Shown here: positions 23,430 through 34,859 of the stretch, in pieces
Position numbering within the stretch: position 1 is the first letter of the stretch
How the letters are laid out: every line of letters starts with the position of its first letter
Made by a program: the position numbers and the translations under genes
Source: Myrica gale
Taxonomy: Eukaryota; Streptophyta; Magnoliopsida; Fagales; Myricaceae
Reading direction: 5' to 3'
Assembly (NCBI GenBank): GCA_963930655.1
Contig: OZ005601.1
Location: 10,846,001-10,910,000, forward strand
DNA length: 64,000 nt
Notes under the pieces: model-generated
Told to the model about the DNA's origin: nothing
The model's database searches: none
The model's input: only the letters and a program-made list of their open reading frames with translations

Positions 23430-25033
23430 GAAAAGGTTTGAGAAATCTCACAGTTCCAAGTTAGTTCTCTCAACTTGTTCTTCCCGTTCTTGGAGATTTG
23501 AGATCTGATTAGATGAGATCTGATGCATTTGTTGAGTTGCTTGTTGATTGGGTTGATTCTTGCATGAGATGTGGTTGTGGAACAACATGATTCGGGCTGT
23601 TGTGTTGTGATTTTTGTGGAAAAATCTCATGAACCTGACGGTAGAAAAACGCAGAGGAGAGAGAAACTCTTGCTCTCTGCTCCGGCCACCACCAGTGGCC
23701 GGCGTGGGTCAGCTGGCCGGGGACCACGGCTGGTGGTCCCAGGCGAAGCCAGCAGCGGCACCGCTTGGCCTGGCGGCCAGCGGTGGCCGCAGCTGAGGTG
23801 TACCCCGAAAGGGGTACACGGGCTTGGATGGGTTGAGGCCATTCGGCCTCCCCACCGCCTCCCACGGCCAACCCAGGCCGAGAGGAGGCTGGCCAAAGGT
23901 TGGCCGGCGTCTCACCGGCCTGAGGGTGGCGGGGCGCGGCCAGGGGCGGCTGGCTGCGCCGCTGGGCGCAAGCCCCTGCCCTTTGGGGCCAAACGGCGCC
24001 CAGGGCATGAGATGCCCCGGGTCGCCCGTTTGGGCCTCGGGTAGGGCAATGGTTGCCCTACCCGGCCCACGGCCCAATGGCCCAGCCCAATAGTTGGGCT
24101 GGGTCCATTTAAAAAAAAAAAAAAAAAAAAAAAGGGGGGGCTGAACGCTCGGGCCGGGCCCTGTTGGGCCAGCCCATGGCCGGATGAGATCCGGGCCATG
24201 GCAGCCCATGCGTCTTTGGGCTTGGGCCACGGGTTGGACCCGGGCCCGTAACCCAGAAAATGGTCCGGGTTGGACCCGGACCACAACCCGGATCCGGTCC
24301 GGGTATGACCCGGACCGATACCCACCACCGACCGGGTTGGACCCGGACCGGTGGGTCAACGGGTCAACCCGGTTTGACCGGGTTGACCCGGTTTGACTTA
24401 AAAAAAAAAAAAACTTATTTTTCAAAAGTTTAATATAAGTGTTAAATGGGATTGTTTTACAAGAAAATAAATCTCATGGCCTTCCATTGTTGGTATTTGG
24501 GAATTTTATTTGATTGATGATTGGTTAAACTAAAATAGTCTCTGGCCGATTGTTGATCTTATGATTTGTCCTGCATACTTCTTGAGAAGATAAGTGAGTG
24601 TATGAGTTGTGGGAAGTGTTGACTAAAATAGCAGCGCCGACCCATCACAAAATTACATGTCATTTAGACGATGGTTGCACTTAACCAGATAAACGCGTCC
24701 ACTAAAATAGTGAAGATGGTGTTTATATTGGTGGCCAAAAGAAATATCAAGAATCATGAAATTTGTATATGCATGATATACAACATGTGATGTTATCATG
24801 ATAATTAGATTCTACTTGCTTTTATAAGTTGTGTCATGATTACTAAAATAGGATTATGTGCATGTAAATTGAAAGTTCTTGATACCCACTGCAAACACTG
24901 AATATAAATGTTATATTCTGCTTTTTCATTTGGTTGCTGTGATTCAGTGGGAGGAACCATTAGTTATTAAAAACCCTATGCTAATGGATAGTTAATATAC
25001 TTGTGAATTTTCTTTCTTATATTTGCAGATTCA
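23430..25033 (+). other. GC-rich untranslated leader of the Copia element
   Basis: The stretch 23660-24400 is extremely GC-rich compared with everything around it. It contains many short direct and inverted repeats (CCCGGACC, GGTTGACCCGG, GGCCGG). An A tract followed by a G run lies at about 24109-24138, and a second A tract near 24400. Open frames here exist in several registers without protein-like composition, so I read it as a structured leader. An older insertion inside the leader is possible. After 24415 the base composition returns to AT-rich. Confidence 0.6.
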
Positions 25034-28000
25034 TGATGCCTAACCCAATAGCTAGAATCCTAGATGATAATAAACTGACTGGGCCAAACTTCCTTGATTG
25101 GAAGAGAAATCTTATGATAGTACTCACTGTGGATAAAATTGCTCATGTCCTTAGAGAGGAGACTCCTCAGCTTGCCTTAGCAGATGCTACTCAAGAACAA
25201 AGGGTTGTTTTTGAAAAGTGGCATGAGGCAGATGAACTAGCTCGTTGTTATATGTTGGCGTCTATGTCCAATTTACTGCAAAAGCAATGTGAGAGCATAC
25301 CAACATCTAAAGAGATATTGGGATATCTCCAAGAGCTATTCGGAGAGCAAAGTCGTTCTGCACGCCAGCAAGTTATGAAATTGCTGATGACTACCAAAAT
25401 GTTGGAAGGTGCTCCAGTTCGGGAACATGTCCTAAAGATGATATCTTTCATCACAGAACTAGAGACACTAGGTGCAGAAATGGATGGCGAGACCAAGATA
25501 GGAGCGATATTGGCATCTTTGCCAGAGTCGTTCAATCAGTTCATATTAAACTATAATATGAACAAGATGACAGTGACTTTGTCCGAGCTGCTCAATATGT
25601 TGCAAGCAGCTGAAGATCTTATCAAAAAGGAGAAAGGTTCTCTGATGATAATGGACAAGTCAAAAGTCAGTTCTTCCTCAAGTTTCAAGCCCAAAGGGAA
25701 GAAATTTAAGAAGAAGAAGAGGTCTCAGCCTAGCTCAAAGGAAAAGAAGGAGGACAAGAGCAAGCCGGATAAGAAGGCTAAGGGAAATTGTTTCCACTGC
25801 GGCAAACTAGGTCATTGGAAAAGGAATTGCCGCGTGTATCTTGCTTCTTTGAAGCAAAAGAAGCCTTCTGAAGGTATGCTTGTCTTTGAAATGAATTTAG
25901 TAGATTGTCCGTTAAATTCATGGTGTGTCGATTCAGGCACAACGTCTCATATCTGCAATATGTTGCAGGGGTTTAAAGAAACCCGGAGACTAGAGGAAGG
26001 GGAAGTCATCCTAAAGATGGGGACGTCTGCAAGTGTTGCAGCGACCGCCATAGGAACTTTTCACTTAAGTCTACAAGGGAATAAAGTTATACTTTTGGAA
26101 GATTGTCTATATGTACCAGAATGTCGTAGAAACTTAATTTCTGTTTCAAAACTTGGAATATCTGGATATTCTGTTGTCTTTAATACTAAACTTGTTATTA
26201 AGTTTCACAATCTTTTTATTGCTTCTGGTACTATGATAGATGGTCTTTATGTTTTAGAAAATGTTGTAGACTCTGTGAATAATATAGAGAATGATGCAGA
26301 TACCAGTGTGAAAACTCTCAAGAGGAAGAGGGATGTGAATCCCACTTACTTGTGGCATCTAAGACTTGGTCATGCTAATCTTGATAGGATCAACAGATTA
26401 GTGAGGGATGGGCCATTAGACCTTGTGAAGGTTGAGCCATACCCAACTTGCGAGCCTTGCTTGCAAGGAAAGATGACAAAGAATCCTTTTAGAGGAAAAG
26501 GAACTAGAGCCACAAAGTTGTTAGAGTTAGTTCACACTGATGTATGTGGTCCTTTTAACCACATAGCCAGAGGAGGGTTCTCATATTTCATCACCTTCAT
26601 TGATGATTATTCCAGGTATGGTTATCTATACCTGATGAGACACAAATCTGAATCTTTTGAAAAGTTCAAAGAATTTCAGAGTGAAGTTGAGAATCAACTG
26701 GAAAAGAGTATTAAGATACTCAGATCTGATAGAGGAGGTGAATATCTCTCCGGAGATTTTCAATCTCATCTCAGAGAGAAAGACATCATATCTCAATTGA
26801 CTCCCCCTGCTACGCCACAACATAACGGTGTTGCAGAAAGAAGAAACCGAACACTATTAGATATGGTTCGGTCAATGATGAGCATGTCACAATTACCTGT
26901 TAATTTTTGGGGTTACGCCTTAGAGACAACTGTTTATATTCTAAACAGGATACCCACTAAGTCTGTTCCTAATACTCCATATGAGATATGGACTGGTAAA
27001 AAGCCAAGTCTGAAACATTTTAGAGTATGGGGATGTCCAGCTCACGTTAAAAGGTTTGATGTGGAGAAGCTAGGGTCGAGGACTGAAAAATGTTTGTTTG
27101 TGGGTTACCCCAAAAGATCAACTGGTTATTACTTTTATAACCAAAAGGATCAAAAAGTAATTGTAAGTAGGAATGCGATATTCCTAGAAGATGAGTACAG
27201 CCTAAGTGATGGGAAAAGCAGAATTGTTCTGGATGAACAGTCAGCTGAACCAGAAACTATGGCAGATAAGATTGAGGATGAAAGGGATATAACTGAACCC
27301 ACAATTGAGTCTGAAGAGTTCAGAACTCAAGAGCCTAGATGCGGTAAAAGAATTCATAAGCCTCCAGTTAAATATACTTTGATAAATGAGATTTGTCAAA
27401 TGCAATCGGAGGGATTGGATGATGATCCATATACTTACCAAGAGGCTGTTAGTGACAATGATGCAGCACACTGGAAGATAGCGATGGAATCGGAAATGGA
27501 CTCCATGTACTCCAATGAGGTCTGGACCCTTGTTGATCAACCAGAAGGCGTCAAGCCTATAGGTTGTAAATGGGTATTCAAAAGAAAACGTGGACCTAGT
27601 GGAGAGGTAGAGACCTTTAAAGCTAGACTGGTTGCAAAAGGTTATACTCAAAAATATGGTATTGACTATGAGGAAACTTTTTCACCAGTAGCTATGATGA
27701 AGTCCATTAGAATCCTGTTGTCAATCGCCGCTCATTATGATTATGAGATTTGGCAGATGGATGTGAAAACCGCATTTCTGAATGGGTACATCCAAGAGGA
27801 GATTTATATGGAACAACCTGAAGGTTTCCTTTCTCCTGGACAAGAATCTAAAGTGTGCAAACTGAACAAGTCAATTTATGGACTAAAACAGGCATCACGT
27901 TGCTGGAACATCCGTTTTGATGAGATGATCAAATCGTTTGGTTTCTCACAAAACATGGATGAATCTTGTGTTTACAAGAGGATTAGTGGGAGTTCAGTAA

Positions 28001-28875
28001 TGTTCCTTATTTTATATGTTGATGATATTCTACTCATGGGAAATGACATCGGTGTAATGTCATCAGTGAAAGTGTGGTTAGCGAACCATTTTTCAATAAA
28101 AGACCTCGGGGAAGCGTCCTACATTCTCGGGATCAAAGTGTTTAGAAACCGAGAAAAGAGGCTTTTAGGACTTTCACAAGCCCACTACATTGACAAGATA
28201 TTGGCGCGGTACAACATGCAGGATGCCAAGAAAGGGTTCTTGCCCTTTAGGCATAATATTCATCTCTCTAAGACGATGTCTCCTAAGACACAGGAAGAGA
28301 GAGATAAGATGAGGAAGTTTCCTTATGCTTCGGCTGTAGGAAGCCTCATGTATGCTATGCTCTGTACAAGGCCAGATATCAGTCATGCAGTAAGTGTTGT
28401 GAGTAGATATCAGTCAAACCCAGGCCCTGATCACTGGACAGCGGTTAAGCATATTCTCAAATACTTGAGAAGGACCAAACACTATTGTTTAGTGTGTGGT
28501 GGAGAGGATATGCTAATTGTCCAGGGATACACAGATTCAGATTTTCAATCAGATATTGATGATAGAAGATCTACATCTGGATTTGTGTTTACATTGGGTA
28601 AAGGAGCAGTGAGTTGGAGAAGTTTAAAGCAGAACACCACTGCTGACTCCACTACTGAGGCGGAATATGTTGCTGTCAGCGAATCTGCAAAGGAAGCTGT
28701 GTGGATACGTAAATTCATACAAGAGCTTGAAGTTGTCCCTTCAATTGAGTCCCCAATCACCATTTATTGTGACAACAATGGTGCGATAGCACAGGCGGTG
28801 GAACCTCGGACTCATCAAAGGACAAAACACAGAAAGAAAATTTCATCTTATTCGAGACATTGTGAATCGGGGTGA
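25034..28875 (+). CDS. Copia gag-pol polyprotein
   Basis: One long frame encodes, in order: a Gag domain ([20 protein letters not shown] onward); a CCHC zinc knuckle ([14 protein letters not shown], near residue 260); an aspartic protease ([13 protein letters not shown], near 310); the GAG-pre-integrase motif ([11 protein letters not shown], near 450); an integrase core ([30 protein letters not shown]); reverse transcriptase ([20 protein letters not shown], near 920; YVDDILL, near 1005); and RNase H ([20 protein letters not shown]). The protein would make the virus-like particle, process itself, copy the RNA and integrate the DNA. The domain order with integrase before RT defines Copia. Part of a fossil element; overall state is given in the element entry. 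Confidence 0.93.
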
Positions 28876-29017
28876 TGTAGTGATGGCTAAAGTAGCATCA
28901 GCTGAGAACATCGCAGACCCGTTCACTAAACCGTTGACTCAGAGAGTGTTTGAGAAACATTTAGAGTCTATGGGTGTTAAATACATGTCTGATTGGTATT
29001 GAGTGCAAGTGGGAGAC

Positions 29018-30369
29018 TGTTAGATGTATGCCCTCAAAACCAATTCTTTTATATATAATTATGAGATAATTATTGTTAATGATTAATCACTTGTATATAT
29101 TATTTTTGGGTACATGCAATGACATGAGATGTCAAAATTTATAATGACATTAGATGTCAAATTTATAATGACATTAGATGTCATATTTATAATGACATAA
29201 GATGTCATATTGTTGAGTAACATTGTAGAAAAGTTAGGCCAATGATTAATGAATCGGAGGCGGGGAGTATGACTTTTCGGATTCTTGTTGACTCATTTTG
29301 TTCTAGACCGAGATACATGATTATGTACAAATAGGTCTACACTCGTTGTGCCTCTATAAGATAGAATGATGGACTCCGTCATTGAGGTAGTGACCTTAAG
29401 CAGACGAGTGGGTGTAATGTAAGAGTACATGCACTGAACGGGATCGCATATGAATACCTTCTGGAAATGATCACTGATGTAGAGAATGGTATTCAGCACA
29501 ATTAGCTTATGTTGTCCTTAGACCTGAGAGAGTTGTGCAGGTTTGCTTGTTGTGTGCTTGTGCCTTGACTGAGTCATTTGGTGATGATCTTTCGCAGATC
29601 AAATATTCCAGACAAAGTCGGGTCTTGTGCATAGTAAGTGGATTTGTATAAATTGCTCAATATGGAATCCACCAGTCTCTTGATGAGGCAGTATATTCAT
29701 TATGTCTGTATATTGTTGGACTCCTGTAAAAATGCTGCGCGGCGAGATTTTGTGAAAAAGTGTTTTCACTAGTTTTACTTATATAATATATTAAGTAAAT
29801 ATTTGCGAAAAAGTTTTTTCGAAAAGTTTTAGAAGTCCGACCAGGCACAGACTGAGAATTAAGAATTATATGAGCTAGGGACTTAATCGGTGATATTATT
29901 CCGGTCCTATTAGCTCATGTGGAATATAGTATGGTGGAAGGATAAATAAGCATATAATTGTTAGCAAAAGGGATTTCATAAAAACAGTCTCATTATCTCG
30001 GGGGTCAATTGTGATATGTTAATGGACATGATCACATTTGTAGAAGCCCATAAATTCGGAATACAGAATATAAGGGGGTTAATGAAAAAGAGTTTTTCAT
30101 GATGTACCTACGGCCGAGATTTGAGATCCCTAAAGATCCCACGCTATAGCACAGTTGGGTTCTGAGCCAGCCATTATAAATAGCTCAGAATTCAGTTGAG
30201 AGAAAGAGAATTTCATTTTTCAAAAAGAGAGCTTCTCTCTCCTCTTTATCTCTCTAGATTCTCTCTCAGCTCAAAACTGTGTGCGTGGATCTGAAGGAGG
30301 CAGAACACTTGGGCTGCTCTGATTTCAACGATCCAGTCTTCCGCTGCGCCGGATCCAACGATTCCAACA
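29018..30369 (+). repeat. 3' LTR of the Copia element (about 1.35 kb)
   Basis: Begins TGTTAGATGTATGCCC directly after the purine tract and ends CCAACA. It contains four evenly spaced palindromes (29120-29207) near its start. A CT-rich stretch (30215-30270), likely near the transcription start or in the R/U5 part, lies close to its end. The terminal 79 bp recur at 23337-23415. Confidence 0.88.
29120..29207. repeat. Four palindromes TGACATNAGATGTCA spaced 24-25 bp
   Basis: Copies at 29120-29134, 29145-29159, 29169-29183 and 29193-29207, each the palindrome TGACAT-N-AGATGTCA or a near variant, separated by TTTATAA-type spacers. They sit in the U3-like part of the LTR, where tandem enhancer sites are usual. 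Confidence 0.85.
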
Positions 30370-30944
30370 CTACCGTCTATAGCATCTGCATTAAGTCAAA
30401 TGTATTTAATTCAAAAATTTGACTAAACTTAGTGGAATCAACCAAAGTTGACCAAGATTAGGAAGCAGGAGTGAATGGGGGCTGTTGTACCATGACTTCC
30501 AAAGTCGGAATAAGGTAAATGCACTTGTCAAGGATTTTTTTTTTTTACAACCAACTATTCTAGAAGCAATTAACCAGAATTTTCTTTTAATTTTTTTTTT
30601 GTATGGGATCTTATGTATGAAATGGTCGAATGGATTAAACAATTCGCCTATTAATTACAAAAGTAAATCTTAGATTTTGTAGGCCCAAAAGTAAAACCTA
30701 AGAGTGTATAGGCTCAAAATCGATTAGAGGGTTGGCCCATCCCGCTGTTAACAGTTAATCGGACATTAGGAAACCTCAAGAATCGAGGATATATCAATCA
30801 AGATTTTCTGTTATTTTCAGTTATAATACAATTTGAAAAGAGATAGACATAATATATGAATTATATCATGTTACTCGAAACTTTACATATACAGTATTAA
30901 ATGGTGTGAGATTCACGTATTGTATTTATATATTGGCTTCTTTT
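30370..30944. other. Spacer between the Copia element and the MULE
   Basis: AT-rich host DNA with T tracts near 30534 and 30590. No gene or repeat border is recognised. Confidence 0.45.
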
Positions 30945-31600
30945 TCCTGGAAATGCTCTTAGGGTAAAGTTTGTTGTCCCGCCGTCCCATGGTTTAAGAC
31001 GATTCCCAAGCATGTCCCTCCGTCCAACTTCCGTCAATTTTTCCTGGAAATGCCCCTAGGGTAAAGTTTGTTGTCCTGCCAACCCTGAGGTTTAAGACGA
31101 TTCCCAAGCATATCCTTCCGTCCAACTTCCGTAAAAAAATTGACGGAAGTTGCTGACGTGTCAAAAAATACCAAGTCTTATCCAATCAGAATGCAACACG
31201 TGTCCACCATTGCCAAATATGCATGCCATGTCAGCCAATTACCTGAAATTACAAGAATGCCCCTATCAAGTCATCTCCTCCTTCTCCACTTCTACCCCGA
31301 ACTAGTCCCACCCTTTTTCCCAGCCTACCCATCTCCCCCTCCCCCTCCTTCCGTGGCCTCCTTCGCCTCCTTCCCTGCTAACATCTCCCCCATCCTCCCC
31401 CACTCCCCATTCACCCATTCAAACAGCCCAGAAGTGCGATAAATATGACGCGGGGAAATCAAAGACGCAATCTTCGTGCTGGAAATAACATCAAAATAGA
31501 ACCCTTGATTTAGATTTAACAAATCCTCAACAACCAGTATTGTTAGAAGATGGTTAATCAAAATAATCTACAACATATATCTCATATCGGACGGCTATCA

Positions 31601-32349
31601 TTATCCGAGAGAATCTCGCCCACGGATTCTCGTGAGCGCCTCGACGGTCGCTAAAGACGATGCTGCATCGTCATCAATCTCAACAGATAGGTCGGGTCCA
31701 ATTCTTCGGTCCTTCCAAGGCCTCGATGAGTAGTAAATCGAAGTCGCCTCACCGTCATCAGCCTGAGCTTTCGAAGCCGTAGCGTTTTCCCGTTTAAAAG
31801 AAGAACGGTCGAGATCCCCCTGCTATATTAACGGAAAAATATATCCTGACAGTTCATTTCAATTGCCATTTTCTGAAAATACAGAATGTAAACTGTAAAC
31901 TAGATCTTCGAAAGCTAGAAATGTGGTGGAAGCAGAACCTAAATAGATAATAAATAAGAGAGAATGCACACACGTCATAGACCTGAGGGTTTCGAAGATC
32001 TGAAGCATTCTCACGCTTTCGTTTCAACGACAACGCTATCACCGATTATTCTTCGTCGCTCGAAGAGCTCGCTGCAGGCGGAGGCGTCGTGGTCCATGGC
32101 ACCACCAGATTATCTCCCTCCTCCTCATCATCAGCGTCGTCCTCGTAAATATCACCAGAATCAGCATAAAAATCATCATCATCCGCACCTAGATCACCGT
32201 CATTTTCGTAAAGATCATCATTGCCTCCTTCGCTCTCCCGCTCTTCTTCTATGTTTCCTGCTCCTCCGTCGCAGCTCTTGCAGACGTAGATCGCGGCTCC
32301 GAGCTTTGCACCATAAGCTTTTCCACGGTGTCTGGGACTGGTTCAGGGT
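31601..32349 (-). pseudogene. Captured fragment of an unrecognised host gene, at least two exons
   Basis: On the minus strand an exon-like stretch (32349 to 31983) encodes a strongly acidic segment (GGNDDLYENDGDLGADDDDF, then YADSGDIYEDDADDEEEGDN, VVPWTTTPPPAASSSSDEE) and ends SLKRKRENASDLRNPQ. A GT..AG intron (31820-31982) follows. The second exon (31601-31819) is 73 codons in the same phase, starting GDLDRSSFKRENATASKAQ and ending LATVEALTRIRGRDSLG, then stop. One in-frame stop follows SSSSDEE. Upstream of about 32240 another register looks more coding (FYPEPVPDTVEKLMVQSS), which suggests an indel. I do not recognise the family. The 5' part of the source gene is missing. It lies inside a MULE, so it was probably captured. 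Confidence 0.65.
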
Positions 32350-32354
32350 AGAAG

Positions 32355-32716
32355 TGTTGGGGTCCACACCCATAAGAGATAGACTTAGAATAGAAGTAGA
32401 CTTATTGTGGAAGTCTACTTGCTCCCTACTTCTAGTTTATCTAGGATTCTCTTAGGGTTTTCTCTTTGTATTCTTCCCTATAAATAAGAGGCTTATGTTA
32501 TAGGAAAAGAGGCACGTGAGCACGTGAGATCGTGTGCATTGGGCAAAGAGAGAGGAAGAGAAAGAGGGTGGTGTGACTATTGTATTGGGGCGGACAGAGT
32601 AATTTTCTTAGGCTTTCTTAATAAAATTGCTCTGGGGTGGACGTAGGCCGGATTGGGGCCGAACCACGTAAATCTGGTGTTCCTTTCTTTGAATTTTCGT
32701 GACGCTTTTCCCAACA
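32355..32716 (+). mobile_element. Solo LTR (362 bp) nested in the MULE
   Basis: Starts TGTTGGGGTCCACACC and ends CCCAACA, so it has TG..CA termini within a short TGTTGGG/CCCAACA inverted repeat. It is flanked by a perfect 5-bp duplication AGAAG (32350-32354 and 32717-32721), and no internal retrotransposon sequence lies next to it. A TATA-like CCTATAAATAAGAG occurs near 32479. Together these show an LTR retrotransposon inserted here and later lost its interior by LTR-LTR recombination. Superfamily cannot be told from the LTR alone. Confidence 0.88.
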
Positions 32717-33200
32717 AGAAGTTCATCCCAAAAGCTCATCCAATGACTGTTTCGGTGTCCGGAAGCTTTCCTCCCTCATCCTCCCCCATTCCCCCTCGTC
32801 CACCCAAAAGTTCATCCAATGCCTTTCCTTGAATTCCCCTAAACTCTCTTGTGGTGCAGTGCAATATACCTGGACGCTTCTACCAGGGCGAAGGAGGCCA
32901 GGGAAGGAGGGGAAGGGGGAGATGGGTAGGCTGGGAAAAAGGGTGAGGACTGGTTTGGGTAGAAGTGGAGAAGAGGGGATGACAAGGTAAGGGCATTCTC
33001 GTAATTTCAGGTATTTGGCTGGCATGTCAGGCATATTTGGCAATGGTGGACACGTGTTGCGTTCTTATTGGATATGACTTGGTGTTTTTTGACACGTCAG
33101 ACGGAAGGACATGCTTGAGAATCGTCTTAAACCTCAGGGACGGTGGGACAACAGACTTTAACCTAGGGACATTTCTAAGAAAAAGTTAAACCCCAGGGAT

Positions 33201-33563
33201 ATACGTAATATTTAAGTCATATTTATTTTTAAACTATATCATACAATTAGAATATAAAATGATTAGCAGATATTAATCCATTGTGTATATATAAATAATG
33301 CTAAAAATAAGCGAGATGACAATTTTCGAACTATTAGCAGCGCTCTAATTAATTTCATTTGGGTAGGCACTAACGGAGAATCCCCAAATCTTTCCGGGCC
33401 ATATTTCTGTGTGTTACGTGTGTACAGGTGCATGTAAGTGAATGGGAGACTCATCCCCGAAATTACCTACACCACTGGTTCGTCATGAATTATTCGTGTG
33501 TAGGACACAGTCCAATAACTATTCAAAAAGCTAATCTTTCATAAGAACTTTGAAGGCGTTTTT
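33201..33563. other. Spacer between the MULE and the duplicated hAT MITE
   Basis: AT-rich intergenic sequence. No gene seen. Confidence 0.4.
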
Positions 33564-34859
33564 TGTTTTCTTCCAAAATTGAAACATGAAATTTAGGGCG
33601 GGGTACGGTGCTAAGGGCTCTTGGCAGTTGCGGCTACCACTTGGGGGTTCCTGTTGAACCGCTCATATGTGAGCTTGCAGATTTAATGGGCTTTTTGAGC
33701 TCAAATCTTTTTTTTTAGATTGTTTAGGGCTTTCTTTATAGGCCTTTTTAGCCCATTCGTTTAGACCACAACAAGGGAGAGAGAGACATGGCAACTTCAG
33801 GTTAGACGCCGCTTGCAGCTTCAGGCACGATTGTGGCGCGGCTGGGGGTTGGGGAGAACTGTGAAGGAGAAGTTGAAGAGAACTGAGGAGGTCGGAGGGG
33901 GCAGAGTTTGTTGATGTCGAGTAGAAAAAGGGAAGGAGAGGGTGGTCGAATGTTTTTAGGGGGTTTAGGGTTTTTATTTTTGAAGATGTATTTTTTTTAA
34001 TTCTATAATAATCAAAACAACGTTGTTTTGATTTAGAAAAATAAAAATAAAAATAAAAAACCTGGTGGAGGTGGTGTCCCCGCGCGTGATAGTGAGGCCA
34101 CCGCCGATCTCTCTAAGTTTTCCCAGAGTATGAAATCGCTACTGGTACTGCTTGAGAGCGGTGGCGGTAAACCGCATACCGTTGGTGGTTTGTCCAACCG
34201 CATACCGTTGGTGTTTTCTTCCAAAATTGAAACATGAAATTTAGGGCGGGGTACGGTGCTAAGGGCTCTTGGCAGTTGCGGCTACCACTTGGGGGTTCCT
34301 GTTGAACCGCTCATATGTGAGCTTGCAGATTTAATGGGCTTTTTGAGCTCAAATCTTTTTTTTTTAGATTGTTTAGGGCTTTCTTTATAGGCCTTTTTAG
34401 CCCATTCGTTTAGACCACAACAAGGGAGAGAGAGACATGGCAACTTCAGGTTAGACGCCGCTTGCAGCTTCAGGCACGATTGTGGCGCGGCTGGGGGTTG
34501 GGGAGAACTGTGAAGGAGAAGTTGAAGAGAACTGAGGAGGTCGGAGGGGGCAGAGTTTGTTGATGTCGAGTAGAAAAAGGGAAGGAGAGGGTGGTCGAAT
34601 GTTTTAAGGGGTTTAGGGTTTTGATTTTTGAAGATGTATTTTTTTTAAAATTATATAATAATCAAAACAACGTTGTTTTGATTTAGAAAAATAAAAATAA
34701 AAATAAGAAACCCGGTGAAGGTGGTGTCCCCGCGCGTGATAGCGAGGCCACCGCCGATCTCTCTAGGTTTTCCCAGAGTATAAAATCGCTACTGGTACTG
34801 CTGGGAGCGGTGGCGGTAAACTGCATACCGTTGGTGGTTTGTCCACCCCTAATGAAATT
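33564..34859. repeat. 648-bp tandem duplication of a hAT MITE plus flank
   Basis: Blocks 33564-34211 and 34212-34859 are nearly identical head-to-tail copies, differing by a few substitutions and small indels. Each starts with about 30 bp of host flank (TTTTCTTCCAAAATTG..), followed by the MITE. The internal junction is near 34211. Confidence 0.92.
33594..34851. mobile_element. hAT-type non-autonomous element, internally duplicated
   Basis: Outer ends are TAGGGCGGGGTACGG (left) and TAGGGGTGGACAAACC (read from the right). The whole is flanked by a perfect 8-bp duplication ATGAAATT at 33586-33593 and 34852-34859, the hAT signature. A third ATGAAATT sits at 34234-34241 directly before the second TAGGGCGGGG. 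So the original insertion was about 610 bp (the size of 34242-34851) and was later duplicated with its left flank. There is no transposase coding sequence. Confidence 0.85.

Larger units (their letters stand above)
23337..30369 (+). mobile_element. Copia (Ty1) LTR retrotransposon, recent, ends unequal
   Basis: Parts in order: a 5' terminal-repeat segment (23337-23415), a primer binding site complementary to initiator tRNA-Met (23418-23429), a long GC-rich leader (23430-25033), a gag-pol reading frame (25034-28875 and onward), a polypurine tract (29008-29016) and the 3' LTR (29018-30369, TGTTAG..CCAACA). Domain order protease-integrase-RT-RNase H places it in Copia. The 79 bp shared by the two ends are identical, so the insertion looks recent. 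The element looks broken overall, with a small number of breaks (roughly two or three), and is a fossil rather than a working copy. No matching target duplication could be assigned. Confidence 0.92.
30945..33200. mobile_element. MULE with long inverted repeats carrying a host gene fragment (Pack-MULE-like)
   Basis: Left (about 30950-31430) and right (about 32730-33190) arms are inverted copies. Shared blocks include GGTTTAAGACGATTC, TTGACACGTC, ACACGTG, TGGCAATGGTGGACACG and AGATGGGTAGGCTGGGAAAA. The outermost ~90 bp of the left arm are tandemly repeated (30950-31036 and 31037-31132). Between the arms lie a minus-strand host-like gene fragment with an intron (31601-32349) and a nested solo LTR (32355-32716). 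Long inverted repeats without a transposase but with captured coding exons are the hallmark of Pack-MULEs. Exact ends and a 9-bp target duplication could not be fixed. Confidence is good for the inverted repeat and moderate for the class. Confidence 0.7.

Noticed and set aside
23571-24425. Long open frames on both strands in the GC-rich Copia leader
   Set aside because: High GC lowers stop frequency; compositions are Gly/Pro/Arg-rich in every register with no conserved motif.
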